DNA of 50,604 nt from Candidatus Methanophagales archaeon. GTDB lineage: Archaea > Halobacteriota > Syntropharchaeia > Alkanophagales > Methanospirareceae. This document shows positions 27,105 to 37,669 of the stretch, one piece after another. The notes under the pieces were generated by a model, which had not been told where the DNA came from, searched no databases, and saw only the letters and a list, made by a program, of their open reading frames with translations. The stretch's first letter is position 1. Each line of letters begins with the position of its first letter. Where the stretch lies: positions 1 to 50,604 of the forward strand of contig WSZT01000036.1 of assembly GCA_013139985.1 (NCBI GenBank). The letters are read 5' to 3'. The position numbers and the translations under genes are program-made.

Positions 27105-28802
27105 TCATAAGAAAATAGCTACTATTTCTCGCTTCGCCACATCTACCAACCCCTTGTCTGTTATTTTTAACTTCGGTATCACAGGTAAAGCGAGAAAAGA
27201 GATTGCAATAAGAGGAGCAGGCAGTTTACAGCCCATCTCGGAAATATTATCATCCATCTCTTTTTGCTTTCGCATCACATAATCCAACCCTTTATCACTC
27301 ATGAGTCCAGCAATAGGCAGTTTTAACTCACTCGTTACTTCTTTGCCATTGCAAAGAACAATTCCTCCTCCTATATCCTTTAAACGGTTGCAAGCGAGAG
27401 CCATATCTTCTTCGTTTGTGCCTATAACGACAATATTATGCGAGTCATGAGCGATAGTGGACGCGATTGCACCTGTTTTCAATCCAAACCCTTTTACAAA
27501 ACCCAAGCCCATATTACCGGAGTAATGGTGCCGTTCGAGAACACCGATTTCTAATATATCACGAGCTATCTCTATGCCGCTTATCTCTTCCACGAGCTCT
27601 TCCGTCAGGAGTTCTCCCTCTATCAAACCTATTATCCTCGCTTTTATTGCGCCTTCTTGCTCTATCACGAACTCATCAGGTTTCACTCGCATTATCCTTA
27701 CACTTTCGCGATATTGTGGATAGTTAAAGCTATATTCAGCGCGCTGCGCAAAATCGGGCTTCCCATTTACTATCACTTTCTCGACTTCAAAAGTATCTAA
27801 ATTCTTTAACAGTACGATGTCCGCGATTTTACCAGGGGCAATACAGCCGATTTCGCCATCCAGTTTGAACCATTGTGCGGGATTTATCGTACACATCTGC
27901 ACCGCCTTCACGGGGTCTATTCCCTCCTCAATAGCTCTTCTCAAAACATAATCTAAATAACCCTCGTCCTTTAAATCGAGCGGTGTTCGGTCGCCGTCAG
28001 TGACAAGCATGCAATTCCTTGTATCTACGGTCCGCAACAGAGGAGCGATCTTTTTCAGGTTTTTAGCCACAGAACCTTCTCTCACCATCACACGCATACC
28101 CAGCCGGAGCTTTTCTCGCGATTCTTCATATGTGGTATTCTCGTGGTCCGAGCCTGCACCACTTACGACATAAGCGTTTAGATCTTTACCGCTGAGTAAT
28201 GGTGCATGACCATCAATTGGCATTTTTAGCGCCTTTGCGATCTCTATCTTCTTCAATACCTCTTCCTCTTTTGCTATGACACCAACGTAGTTCATCACCT
28301 CTGCTAGGCCGATGATCCCGTCCATTCGCAGTAGTTTCCTTATTTCTGTATGGTCTATCGTCGCACCAGAGGTCTCGAGCCCCAGCGAAAGGTCTGTAGA
28401 AGGCACACAAGAAGGAGCCATACAAAATACTTTTAGTGCGGTGGTTCTTGCATCATCTAAAAGCGCTCGTATTCCCGCGATACCTAAGACGTTAGCTATT
28501 TCATGCGGGTCCGCAACCACAGCAGTCGTACCTCGGGGCACTACGGCCTTTGCGAATTCGCGTACCGAAAGCATGCTCATTTCTATGTGCGTATGCCCGT
28601 CTATCAATCCTGGAACCGCATAGTTATTCTGGGCGTCTATCTCCAGCCTACCATCGTATCTCCCTAATCCTGCTATCAAGCCATGAGCGATTGCAATATC
28701 GGTCTCGTATATCTCACCACTGCATACGTTGACAAGGTTCGCGTTTTTCAGTACTAAATCCGCTTTTTTGTCGCCTGAGGCGATGTCAATTAAGGCATTC
28801 AT
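27105..28802 (-). CDS. ade: Adenine deaminase
   Basis: PGLIDGHTHIEMSMLSVREFAKAVVPRGTTAVVADPHEIANVLG... and VIGTNEEDMALACNRLKDIGGGIV. Confidence 0.93.
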   Translation of the reverse strand: MNALIDIASGDKKADLVLKNANLVNVCSGEIYETDIAIAHGLIAGLGRYDGRLEIDAQNNYAVPGLIDGHTHIEMSMLSVREFAKAVVPRGTTAVVADPHEIANVLGIAGIRALLDDARTTALKVFCMAPSCVPSTDLSLGLETSGATIDHTEIRKLLRMDGIIGLAEVMNYVGVIAKEEEVLKKIEIAKALKMPIDGHAPLLSGKDLNAYVVSGAGSDHENTTYEESREKLRLGMRVMVREGSVAKNLKKIAPLLRTVDTRNCMLVTDGDRTPLDLKDEGYLDYVLRRAIEEGIDPVKAVQMCTINPAQWFKLDGEIGCIAPGKIADIVLLKNLDTFEVEKVIVNGKPDFAQRAEYSFNYPQYRESVRIMRVKPDEFVIEQEGAIKARIIGLIEGELLTEELVEEISGIEIARDILEIGVLERHHYSGNMGLGFVKGFGLKTGAIASTIAHDSHNIVVIGTNEEDMALACNRLKDIGGGIVLCNGKEVTSELKLPIAGLMSDKGLDYVMRKQKEMDDNISEMGCKLPAPLIAISFLALPVIPKLKITDKGLVDVAKREIVAIFL

Positions 28803-28970
28803 TTTTTGGCATTTTAGGAAACTTTATAAGTAGATAGGGATCCATTTTTAAAAAGTTCGTTGACACCAATAGTGTTAAATATCAGGGAAAGGAAAAAGGT
28901 TTACAGGATGATATGGTAGGACAAGTGGAATAAAAACTGGGCTGATAGGTTAAATCAATAGAAAGAGACG

Positions 28971-29261
28971 ATGAACGAGGATATTAAAAAGAGGATAATG
29001 GAAAAAGTTGAGACGGTGATTGAGCGAGTAGAGTTCATCGAAGATGATTACAGCGATATTGATTTTTTAGTCGAACATGACATTTTGGAAGAAAAAAAGG
29101 CGGAGAAATTAAAAGAAGCAAATGGATTAAGAAATAGACTGGTTCATGGATATGATAGTCTAGATGATGAGACTGCATGTTATGCGATAATTGAATTGAT
29201 AGAGGATTTAAGAGATTTTTCTGTTGCGGTGTTAGAATGGAAAAGAGAGAACAGCTCTTAG
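28971..29261 (+). CDS. HEPN-domain toxin, HepT-like
   Basis: RX4HXY motif (RNRLVHGY) in a small helical protein, overlapping a MNT nucleotidyltransferase gene. Confidence 0.85.
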   Translation: MNEDIKKRIMEKVETVIERVEFIEDDYSDIDFLVEHDILEEKKAEKLKEANGLRNRLVHGYDSLDDETACYAIIELIEDLRDFSVAVLEWKRENSS

Positions 29262-29653
29262 ACGTATTGAAGGATATGATACCCTACGTTAAAGGGATAT
29301 TGGTCTATGGCTCATTTATTAAGGGCTATGCAGATGTGAAATCGGATATTGATATATGTGTGATAGAAAAGGAAGGTATAGAGTCGAAGGTTTTGTACGA
29401 GCGGGTTTTGAAAGTTTCGGCAGATGAAAGATACGATATTGTGATATTCAATAGGATACCCTGGTATCTGAGGGGTGAGATACTAGAAAATAACGCGGTT
29501 ATCTATGTAGAGGACGAGGATGACCTGGATTTTTGGTTATACAAGCAATTAAAGATCTGGAACGGGATGAAAAGGAGGCAACAGTTAGTGTCTGCCGATG
29601 ATTTAATCGCTAGAGCGGAAGAAGGGCGATTGAAAAAGGATCCACTCACTTGA
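29237..29653 (+). CDS. Minimal nucleotidyltransferase antitoxin, MntA-like
   Basis: GSFIKGYADVKSDID = GSX10DXD. Confidence 0.87.
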   Translation: MEKREQLLDVLKDMIPYVKGILVYGSFIKGYADVKSDIDICVIEKEGIESKVLYERVLKVSADERYDIVIFNRIPWYLRGEILENNAVIYVEDEDDLDFWLYKQLKIWNGMKRRQQLVSADDLIARAEEGRLKKDPLT

Positions 29654-30929
29654 ACTCGAATTCAACATCAATCTTCTTACCTGCAATCTCCTCTAGGGCA
29701 TCTAGCAAAAGCCGCTTCTTCGCTATAAGTTCCTCTTCCAGTGTAACTATACGTCTCTTTGATCGGTCTATACCTTCTTCAAATCGCGTGAGTTGCCCCT
29801 TGGTAGAAGCAATAGATTGCTCGATCTCTGCTTTATTTTCGAGGATCGTCATATCCGCAAGCTTACCTTTACGCTCTTTTATTCTTGACTGTAACAGATC
29901 CCTTTTTCCTTTTATCGTGGCTAGTTCAGCATTTAAGAGATGATCTATCCATTTCAATGTCGAGTCCCGCTTTCGATCTTTTAGAATAGAGGCTTCACCT
30001 TCTATGATTCTCTTAATAGCGAGGAGAGAGTCATTGATGTCCCCCTCGAGAGCTCGAATTGGGGACAGCAGGATAGAAGATACCGCTCTTCGCTCTTCAG
30101 GAGTAAGTGTATGCCGTCCACTCTCATCCTGTTTCTTTAATAAGTTGAGTGGTTTATTAATAGGGGCGAACAATTTGCTAACATCCGATTCAAGCACGTT
30201 TAAATCCGCCTCTAACTGTGATAACTCGGTTTCAAGCTCTTTGAGTTGCATCCATTCCGCGTCTTCTTCTATCTGCCGCAACCTCTCCCATTCTGTTTCT
30301 ATTTTACTTTCGAGTACAAAACAGTCTTCTTCTCGATCACGAACATTCGCCTTCTCCTTTTCTATCTCTGATTTTAGATCTTTTATGGCCTGTATAATCC
30401 CCGGCACTTCTTCTAACTTCATTATATGGCTTTCTTTTTCCCGTATTGGTCTAATAAGTAGGTTAAGAGCAGTTTTCAGGCGTTTGAGATCGGATACAAC
30501 CTCCTTAACTACATCAGGGAAAAGAGACCGAACATAGTAGATGCTCTTCGATGATTTGCCAAGAGTTGATTCTATGTTAGCGGATGTCAGTTTATAAAAG
30601 GACAGAACAGTTTTATAATCGGTTTGCGTGGGAACCGAAATTTTTTCAGTCAGCGTATTGAGCTGTTTCACCATTTTATCTCGGTTCACCAGCCCTAATT
30701 TGGTGAGATTGGCCGGCATATTCTCAATTGGTTCAGCGTCCTGAAGCTGGGTTGTATCCTGTTTGAGCAGATCACGTACATCTCCAATCTCACGATATAA
30801 CTTATCGGCAGTTGTACTCAGACTACGGAATAGCGAGTTCGACACCAGCTCCAGCCAGGTATCTAGCCCATCGAAGGCGACGGTGGACGGTATTTCATCC
30901 TTACCAAAGATACTACTTAGCCACTTCAC
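29646..30929 (-). CDS. Long coiled-coil protein of unknown function
   Basis: Extended charged heptad-rich region (IKDLKSEIEKEKANVRDREEDCFVLESKIETEWERLRQIEEDAEW...). Confidence 0.7.
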   Translation of the reverse strand: MKWLSSIFGKDEIPSTVAFDGLDTWLELVSNSLFRSLSTTADKLYREIGDVRDLLKQDTTQLQDAEPIENMPANLTKLGLVNRDKMVKQLNTLTEKISVPTQTDYKTVLSFYKLTSANIESTLGKSSKSIYYVRSLFPDVVKEVVSDLKRLKTALNLLIRPIREKESHIMKLEEVPGIIQAIKDLKSEIEKEKANVRDREEDCFVLESKIETEWERLRQIEEDAEWMQLKELETELSQLEADLNVLESDVSKLFAPINKPLNLLKKQDESGRHTLTPEERRAVSSILLSPIRALEGDINDSLLAIKRIIEGEASILKDRKRDSTLKWIDHLLNAELATIKGKRDLLQSRIKERKGKLADMTILENKAEIEQSIASTKGQLTRFEEGIDRSKRRIVTLEEELIAKKRLLLDALEEIAGKKIDVEFEFK

Positions 30930-31002
30930 ATGTTCCTGTAGGTGCTAGATATGTTTATAGTTTTGCTTCTGCTATGCAACTTCCCGTTATTCTCCGGTCA
31001 TG

Positions 31003-31683
31003 TTAAAAATATATGGCAGCACCTTTGACAAAGAACAAAATACCCAAAGAAACCATGAAGATGGCAATTACGAGCATCGTTAATTCGTATCTCCGCCCGA
31101 CAAAGAAATTCTTGCCTCGGGCGAAAGAGAAAGAGACGAAAGAGTACCACGCGAAATCAGAAAGGAAATGCCCTATGGTAACCAAAATTACTCCGGCTAG
31201 AGCAAGCCACTCAAATCCAGTTAATAAAATCGGGTATCCTATTGCCATCCACCAGGGTATAAAGGAGGGATTGAAAGCAGTGAGTAGAAAACCGCCAAAA
31301 ATCGAACTTTTATAATTATACTTTGTGCCCCCCATTTCATTGCTTATCAGTTCCTCCTGTGACCATGACTTCACAGCCTTCGCCTCTTTAATAACACTTA
31401 ATGACATTAAAATAAGTGCAATGCCTCCTATTAGATATATCCATGATTCTAATTGATTGAAATAGCTTTTCAATCCAAGTCCTAAAACAACAAGTGCTAA
31501 TATGATCACACATTCAACGAAAACGTGGCCTATTATAGTAAGAGGCCCTGATAATGCACCTTTCTTCAATGTGTCGGATATTACAAAAGCAAAAAGCGGT
31601 CCCGGTATCAAAGCTCCGCTCAGCCCAGTCAGAAACCCAATAGCTACCAGCGATGCACCGATTAAGAAAGGTGAAGCAGTCAT
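31003..31683 (-). CDS. LysE-family-like membrane transporter
   Basis: Multi-TM ORF: GFLTGLSGALIPGPLFAFVISDTLKKGALSGPLTIIGHVFVE; internal start MTASPF preferred. Confidence 0.7.
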   Translation of the reverse strand: MTASPFLIGASLVAIGFLTGLSGALIPGPLFAFVISDTLKKGALSGPLTIIGHVFVECVIILALVVLGLGLKSYFNQLESWIYLIGGIALILMSLSVIKEAKAVKSWSQEELISNEMGGTKYNYKSSIFGGFLLTAFNPSFIPWWMAIGYPILLTGFEWLALAGVILVTIGHFLSDFAWYSFVSFSFARGKNFFVGRRYELTMLVIAIFMVSLGILFFVKGAAIYF

Positions 31684-31836
31684 TTTACTACTATAAAAGA
31701 GAGAGTGGAAAATATAAGCTTTTTCTCTTGACAAAATCATTAAAACGCGAAACGTATTGATCTATTTGTTAGGCCCATATATTACTTAGTAACTATTATT
31801 ATTATTCAGTAACTCTTATGGAGAAACAAAAGGCGG

Positions 31837-31908
31837 GGGCTCGTAGCTCAGTGGAAGAGTGCCTCCTTCGCGAGGAGGAAGCCACGGGTTCAAATCCCGT
31901 CGAGTCCA
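31837..31908 (+). tRNA. tRNA-Ala (anticodon CGC)
   Basis: Full cloverleaf: GGGCTCG/CGAGTCC acceptor, GCTC/GAGT D-stem, CCTCC-TTCGCGA-GGAGG anticodon arm, ACGGG-TTCAAAT-CCCGT T-arm; no encoded CCA. Confidence 0.95.
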
Positions 31909-31964
31909 TAAGATAAGTAGAAGAAGAAATAAAAAAATGAACAAAAAAGGTGATGTGAGTACAG

Positions 31965-32702
31965 ATGATGCCACAAATGGGTTATGATCGGGCGATAACA
32001 GTATTCAGCCCTGATGGAAGATTGTTTCAAGTAGAATACGCAAGGGAAGCGGTGAAAAGAGGAACTACCGCCGTGGGGATAAAGGCACAGGACGGTGTTG
32101 CGCTGTTGGTGGACAAGAGATTAACTTCCCGACTATTGGAAGGTGGCTCCGTAGAGAAAATATTCCGGTTAGACACGCATATAGGCGCAGCAACTTCGGG
32201 ATTGGTAGCAGATGCGAGGATGCTGATAGATCGAGGTCGAATAGAATCACAAATAAATAAAGTCGTATATGACGAGCCAATAGCTGTGGAAACATTAGCG
32301 AAAAAGATATGCGATTATAAGCAAGCATTTACACAATATGGCGGGCTTAGACCTTTTGGTACCGCGTTGTTGATAGGTGGTGTGTACAATGGCGATACGT
32401 ACCTCTTTGAAACTGACCCCAGTGGTGCGTTACTGGAATATAAAGCAACTGCGATAGGTTCCGGGAGAAGCATAGTAACAGAGCTACTTGAGCAGCAGTA
32501 TAAAGAAGGCCTCAAACTTGAAGATGCCATCTTGCTCGGTTTGGAAGCGTTGTATAAAGTAACAGAAGGAAAGATAGACATAACAACCGTGGATGTAGGT
32601 CTCGCTGAGTTAGAGACGAAAACGTTCAGGATTTTAGAGGCAAAGGAGCTGGAACCGTACATAAAGAAGGTGCAAGAGAGGGGAAAGAAGGCAGAAGAGT
32701 AA
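31965..32702 (+). CDS. psmA: Proteasome alpha subunit
   Basis: [36 protein letters not shown]. Confidence 0.97.
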   Translation: MMPQMGYDRAITVFSPDGRLFQVEYAREAVKRGTTAVGIKAQDGVALLVDKRLTSRLLEGGSVEKIFRLDTHIGAATSGLVADARMLIDRGRIESQINKVVYDEPIAVETLAKKICDYKQAFTQYGGLRPFGTALLIGGVYNGDTYLFETDPSGALLEYKATAIGSGRSIVTELLEQQYKEGLKLEDAILLGLEALYKVTEGKIDITTVDVGLAELETKTFRILEAKELEPYIKKVQERGKKAEE

Positions 32703-32706
32703 GGAA

Positions 32707-33399
32707 ATGGTAAGTCTAGACAAAGCGGTGGTGGCCAGGTATAAGCACGGCAAGAAGAATTTTGAGATACTCGTTGACCCTGAGCTGGCATATCAGATCA
32801 GGAGTGAGGGTAAAGGTGAAGTAGAACCCGCTTTGGCTGCTGATGAGATTTTTACAAATGCCTCAAAGGGCGAAAAAGCAACGGACGGGGATTTGATGAC
32901 CGCTTTTTCTAGCACCGATGTCGTGGAAATAGCGGAGAGGATAATAAAAGAAGGCGAGGTGCAACTGACTGCGGCACAAAGGAGAAAAAAGGTTGAGGAG
33001 AAAAGGAAGATGGTAATAGACCAGATTGCTCGTATCTCTATAAATCCGCAGACTAAAACACCTCATACGCCTACAAGAATAGAAATTGCTATGACCGAAG
33101 CTAAGGTGCACATTGACCCCTTTAAACGTGTAGACGAGTTAGTAAATGAGACTGTGAAGGCTATACGGCCAATAATTCCGATAAAGATAGAGGAGACCGA
33201 GATAGCGATAAAAATCCCTGCGGCATACACAGCTCGAGTATATGAACTAAAGGGTAATTATAGCGTGATAAAGGAGGAGTGGCAAGGAGATGGTTCATTC
33301 GTAGCGGTGGTGAAAATACCGGCGGGAATGAGAGATGAACTATTCTCTTTTTTGAACCATATAACAAAAGGAGATGTTCAAACAAAGATAGTAAAGTGA
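32707..33399 (+). CDS. SBDS/Sdo1 ribosome maturation protein
   Basis: VSLDKAVVARYKHGKKNFEILVDPELAYQIR...; operon position between psmA and rrp4. Confidence 0.95.
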   Translation: MVSLDKAVVARYKHGKKNFEILVDPELAYQIRSEGKGEVEPALAADEIFTNASKGEKATDGDLMTAFSSTDVVEIAERIIKEGEVQLTAAQRRKKVEEKRKMVIDQIARISINPQTKTPHTPTRIEIAMTEAKVHIDPFKRVDELVNETVKAIRPIIPIKIEETEIAIKIPAAYTARVYELKGNYSVIKEEWQGDGSFVAVVKIPAGMRDELFSFLNHITKGDVQTKIVK

Positions 33400-33405
33400 T
33401 GTACC

Positions 33406-34077
33406 ATGTATAAAGTAGTGGTTCCTGGGGATTGTATTTCGACTGAGGTAAATCGTGCAGGCGAGGGCACTTACGTTGAAGATGGCAATGTTTATGCACT
33501 GAAATATGGCGTAGTGGACGATAGAGGCACGATAAAAGTGGTAGCACTTTCTGGAAAGTATATGCCAGTGAACGGAGACGTAGTAGTAGGGAAAATAGCC
33601 GAGATTTCGTTCCCTTATTGGATTGTTGACATCGCATCGCCTTACGAAGCGCGATTACACAAATCCGAATTTGGAAGGGGCGAGAAGATAGATTTTGGTA
33701 ACATGTGTGAGTATCTTGATATTGATGATTTGATTGTAGCGAAGGTAATGAATGTGGATGTAATGATGAGGATAGATCTGGCATTGAAGAACGAATTCAA
33801 GATGGATGGCGTCGGTAGATTGATAGAAGTATCACCTACGAAGGTACCACGCATAATAGGACGGAGTGGTTCGATGATACGGCTGCTGAAGGATAAGTGT
33901 AATTGCTTTATCTTTGTCGCAAAGAATGGGCGTATCTGGATAAAGGGCAGTAGCGCAGATATGGATCTCGCTTCGCAGACGGTGATGAAAATTGCGAATG
34001 AGGCTCATACGTCTGGGTTAACAGATCGGATAGCACTTTTTTTAGATTCGTTTAAAAGTGAAAAAGGAGAGGGATAA
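33406..34077 (+). CDS. rrp4: Exosome RNA-binding subunit Rrp4
   Basis: VVPGDCI...GTYVEDGNVYAL..., KH region SPTKVPRIIGRSGSMIRLLK. Confidence 0.95.
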   Translation: MYKVVVPGDCISTEVNRAGEGTYVEDGNVYALKYGVVDDRGTIKVVALSGKYMPVNGDVVVGKIAEISFPYWIVDIASPYEARLHKSEFGRGEKIDFGNMCEYLDIDDLIVAKVMNVDVMMRIDLALKNEFKMDGVGRLIEVSPTKVPRIIGRSGSMIRLLKDKCNCFIFVAKNGRIWIKGSSADMDLASQTVMKIANEAHTSGLTDRIALFLDSFKSEKGEG

Positions 34078-34086
34078 GGGAGAAGA

Positions 34087-34815
34087 ATGAAAGAAGAAAA
34101 AATAGAGCTTATAAAAGATGGGAAGAGGTTGAGTGGTAGAGGTTTTGAAGAGCTCAGGCCTATAAAGATAGACGTGGGCGTGTTAAAAAGAGCAGACGGG
34201 TCATGTTACTTTGAGTTAGGGAATAATAAGGCGCTTGCTGCAGTATATGGTCCTAGGGAGATGCATCCAAGACATTTTCAAAATGCGAAAATGGCGGTAG
34301 TCAAATACCGGTATAACATGGCACCTTTTTCGGTAGATGATAGAAAGAGACCTGGGCCGGACAGAAGGAGTCAGGAGATTTCGATGGTTAGTAGGAAAGC
34401 GTTAGACCCTGTTATACTAAGAGAACTCTATCCAAAGACTGCGATAGAAGTGTATGTAGAGGTACTTCAGTCGGATGCAGGTACGAGGACAGCGGGCATA
34501 AATGCGGCTTCTGTCGCGCTTGCTGATGCCGGAATACCAATGAAAGATTTGGTTTCTTCTGTTGCCATTGGTAAAATAGATGGAGAAGTGGTATTGGACC
34601 TGGATGCAAAAGAGGACAATTTCGGTGAGGCGGATATGCCAGTAGCAATGATTGCAAGGACAAACACAATTACGCTGTTGCAGATGGATGGTCGACTAAA
34701 AAAGGAAGAATTTGAGCGTGGGTTGAAGATCGCGATGACTGGTTGTCGTAAGATATACGAGTTGCAAAGAGCCGCGTTAGTTGAGAAATATAGCAAGAGT
34801 GGAAATGAGGAGTGA
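34087..34815 (+). CDS. rrp41: Exosome RNase PH-like subunit Rrp41
   Basis: GKRLSGRGFEELRPIKIDVGVLKRADGSCYFELGNNKALAAVYGPREMHPRH. Confidence 0.96.
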   Translation: MKEEKIELIKDGKRLSGRGFEELRPIKIDVGVLKRADGSCYFELGNNKALAAVYGPREMHPRHFQNAKMAVVKYRYNMAPFSVDDRKRPGPDRRSQEISMVSRKALDPVILRELYPKTAIEVYVEVLQSDAGTRTAGINAASVALADAGIPMKDLVSSVAIGKIDGEVVLDLDAKEDNFGEADMPVAMIARTNTITLLQMDGRLKKEEFERGLKIAMTGCRKIYELQRAALVEKYSKSGNEE

Positions 34816-34824
34816 AAAATAGAA

Positions 34825-35607
34825 ATGGGACAGGAAGTTATAGAGGATATAAGGAAGGATTACGTGTATGACCTGATAGAACAGGGAAAGAGGGCAGATG
34901 GGCGCGGATTTCTCGATTTCCGTGATATCACCGTAGAACGGGACCTAATAAAGAAGGCGGATGGCTCAACACGGGTGCAGATAGGCGATACAGTAGTTTT
35001 AGTAGGTGTGAAGGTTGAACCAGGTGCGCCTTTCCCCGATACTCCTAACAAGGGGGTTTTAATGACCAATGCAGAGCTTGTACCACTGGCATCGCCGGAA
35101 TTTGAGTCGGGACCGCCGGGTGAAAACAGTATAGAACTAGCAAGAGTTGTAGATCGTGGTATTAGGGGCTCAGAAACGATAGATTTGGAGAAGTTGTGTA
35201 TAGAAGAAGGGGAGAAAGTATGGATGGTTTTTATAGATATACATACTTTGGACAACGATGGTAACTTGGTGGATGCCGCTGCATTGGGTGCTATTATGTC
35301 TCTTTTGAACGTTACTATACCCTATGAGCAATATGGCTTAACGGGGGAAGACACATTGCAGATACGGGACACACCTGTTGCGGTAACAGTGGTGGAAATT
35401 GGAGGGAACCTCTTAGTGGACCCAAATGTATATGAAGAGAGTGCAGCCACGAGCAAGTTGACAGTAATTTCAAATGCGGATGGGTCAATATCCGGACTGC
35501 AAAAGAGTGGCAGTAGTGGCTTAACGGAAGAAAAGATAGTAAAGATGATCGAAATAGGGATCGAAAAGGCGCGAGAAATAAGGGAGAAGTATTTACCTAA
35601 AATTTAG
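34825..35607 (+). CDS. rrp42: Exosome subunit Rrp42
   Basis: EQGKRADGRGFLDFRDITVERDLIKKADGSTRVQIGDTVVLVGVK. Confidence 0.96.
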   Translation: MGQEVIEDIRKDYVYDLIEQGKRADGRGFLDFRDITVERDLIKKADGSTRVQIGDTVVLVGVKVEPGAPFPDTPNKGVLMTNAELVPLASPEFESGPPGENSIELARVVDRGIRGSETIDLEKLCIEEGEKVWMVFIDIHTLDNDGNLVDAAALGAIMSLLNVTIPYEQYGLTGEDTLQIRDTPVAVTVVEIGGNLLVDPNVYEESAATSKLTVISNADGSISGLQKSGSSGLTEEKIVKMIEIGIEKAREIREKYLPKI

Positions 35608-35689
35608 AGTAATAATATGGATGTATAGTAATTTCACTGGAAAATTCGACAGTGCAGGGCTGAGCAAATACTTTTTCTCGTTTTTGATT

Positions 35690-36739
35690 TCAAGTGTGTG
35701 TCTGAGCCCGATTTTTTTTCGTCTTCAACTTCAGCCTATAATAGTTTAATGGATGAGAAATCTTCTCACATATGTCGTCACTTCCAACACAGTTACCATA
35801 AGTGCGCATTGTCGCACAGGACGGTGCGGTATAACGAACACTTCCCGTACCGCCTGCAATATGCCGCACCTGATACCTTGTTCGCTCTTCATCAAAATCC
35901 GGCGAGTTCTTGTAAATCTCTATTATCTCATCTTCACTCAGCCCTAAATTCAACAAGAAAGCAGTAACCGCAAATCGCGCACCGTGAGTGACATTTATAC
36001 CCTCTTTTAAGTTGCTCAGAATGTGGGCTATACAAGGCGGGAAACAGTTTGGGTCCTTCACGATGAAGCCTTCCGCATCGCCAAACTTCTTTCGGGTTTC
36101 CTCCAGCTCGCGCTTTATCTCCTCAGTATAGCCTCTTATCGCATTACATACATCTGCGGGAACGTTCAATGGCAGGTCTTTCATTATCCTTTCATAGATC
36201 GCTTCCTGGATAATGCGAATAAATTCGCCCTTTTCCAGTTTCACACCTCCCTTCTCCAATCCACGGTTCACCAGTTTCCATTTTTTATCATGTAGATTAA
36301 TTGTGAACCGCAAGTAATCAACGAAAGGCATCTGAACATGCTCACGGAAAAAATCCACGCGTATGCTAAACTCTTCGGCCATCTCGTAAATAATATCGGT
36401 GTCCGTGCGGGAATCGGCTAATAACTTTTCGTGTGCCGCTTTAGCTTCGGATAACACATATCTGCGGACAAGGTGCTCGTCATGGATGCATGAGACAAGA
36501 ATACGAGCAAAAGGATAAGCTAGTAATTCCATCTCCGCTTGCGCGTTGGTGATTACAGCAGGCTTTAGGATCATTCCATCCTTTATCGCTTCTAATATCC
36601 TCACCTTGCCTCTCAGTCTCGCACGTTCAAAAGCAGCAGAGCTTATTAAATTCTCCAGCGTGGCACCTAATTCGTCTACATATCCCGATGCCGAGGAAAG
36701 GAAAGGATAAAAGCATAAATGTGTGGAATTCCGTTCCAT
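35690..36739 (-). CDS. priL: DNA primase large subunit
   Basis: PriL fold with Fe-S cysteines (CFPPCIAHIL..., CATMRTYGNCVGSDDICEKISHPLNYY). Confidence 0.92.
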   Translation of the reverse strand: MERNSTHLCFYPFLSSASGYVDELGATLENLISSAAFERARLRGKVRILEAIKDGMILKPAVITNAQAEMELLAYPFARILVSCIHDEHLVRRYVLSEAKAAHEKLLADSRTDTDIIYEMAEEFSIRVDFFREHVQMPFVDYLRFTINLHDKKWKLVNRGLEKGGVKLEKGEFIRIIQEAIYERIMKDLPLNVPADVCNAIRGYTEEIKRELEETRKKFGDAEGFIVKDPNCFPPCIAHILSNLKEGINVTHGARFAVTAFLLNLGLSEDEIIEIYKNSPDFDEERTRYQVRHIAGGTGSVRYTAPSCATMRTYGNCVGSDDICEKISHPLNYYRLKLKTKKNRAQTHT

Positions 36740-36756
36740 CGTAATCGCCCTATTTT

Positions 36757-37665
36757 TCAGTTAATCAATCTAAATTTTGTAGCATCAATGGTATTTCTCT
36801 TATAGCTCAAAGTTACTTTTTCTTCTGCAAAGACTATCCAGATGTCTATTGTATCCTGTTCGTAGGCAGTTTTATCTAGAATCACTTTCTGAACTTCTGT
36901 AAGCGGTATTAGCAATACCCCATTCCGGGATACTAACAGATAGCCCTCTCCCTTTTGTAATGAATCAATGAAACTTCCGGGTTTACGCCCTCTAAAAGTA
37001 ATTTGCCAACCCTTTGGTTTTTTACTACCTGGACGGATAAACGCTTTTTTACCATCAATTATAGCCTCATATCTTCCCCATTCTCCAATTTTTCTGCCGC
37101 ATTTCTCAAGTATCTTCTTCAATTCATCACCAAATACTTCTTCTTGACCCTTCTCTTCGAGAACTTTTGTGATGACATTCTTCTTGAGCAAGAAGAAATT
37201 TAGCTCCTCTCTCAATGTGCGTACTAAAAATTTTTGGATGGCATTAAGCTTTTGTAGCTCTCCCTGCGCTACTACGGCATATTTGTTGGCTTTAAACAAT
37301 TTAATCAGGTATAATTCCAACGCCTTCCTGACGACGGTATCGTTAAAATCCGATTGCATGGCGGGACGACCATCATTGATTATAAGAGCTTTACTCCAAT
37401 TTTTTATTTTATCTTCAGGATTGCTCATGTGCGTTTTCAGTCGAATGTAAATGCTTTTAGCCTCGCCAATATATACCCTATTTTTACCTTCAAATAGTAT
37501 GTAAATACCGGGGAACTCTATCCTACCTAATTCGATGTTTAGCACTTCCAACGCCTTCATAGTCCGGGGTATCTCCCACGATCGAATCTGTTTTGTAGTT
37601 CGAGCTCTTATTATGCCCTCACTATTCTCAGGGTCTTCCTGATACCCGATATCACTATTAGACAT
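36757..37665 (-). CDS. GIY-YIG nuclease-domain protein (probable restriction endonuclease)
   Basis: FPGIYILFEGKNRVYIGEAKSIYIRLKTH; adjacent to a DNA methylase. Confidence 0.75.
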   Translation of the reverse strand: MSNSDIGYQEDPENSEGIIRARTTKQIRSWEIPRTMKALEVLNIELGRIEFPGIYILFEGKNRVYIGEAKSIYIRLKTHMSNPEDKIKNWSKALIINDGRPAMQSDFNDTVVRKALELYLIKLFKANKYAVVAQGELQKLNAIQKFLVRTLREELNFFLLKKNVITKVLEEKGQEEVFGDELKKILEKCGRKIGEWGRYEAIIDGKKAFIRPGSKKPKGWQITFRGRKPGSFIDSLQKGEGYLLVSRNGVLLIPLTEVQKVILDKTAYEQDTIDIWIVFAEEKVTLSYKRNTIDATKFRLIN

Positions 37666-37669
37666 GATT

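Noticed and set aside
32315-32791. 158-aa antisense ORF across psmA
   Set aside because: Antisense to a well-supported core gene; Ser/Pro-rich as expected for shadow ORFs. The same applies to most overlapping minus-strand ORFs in the track.
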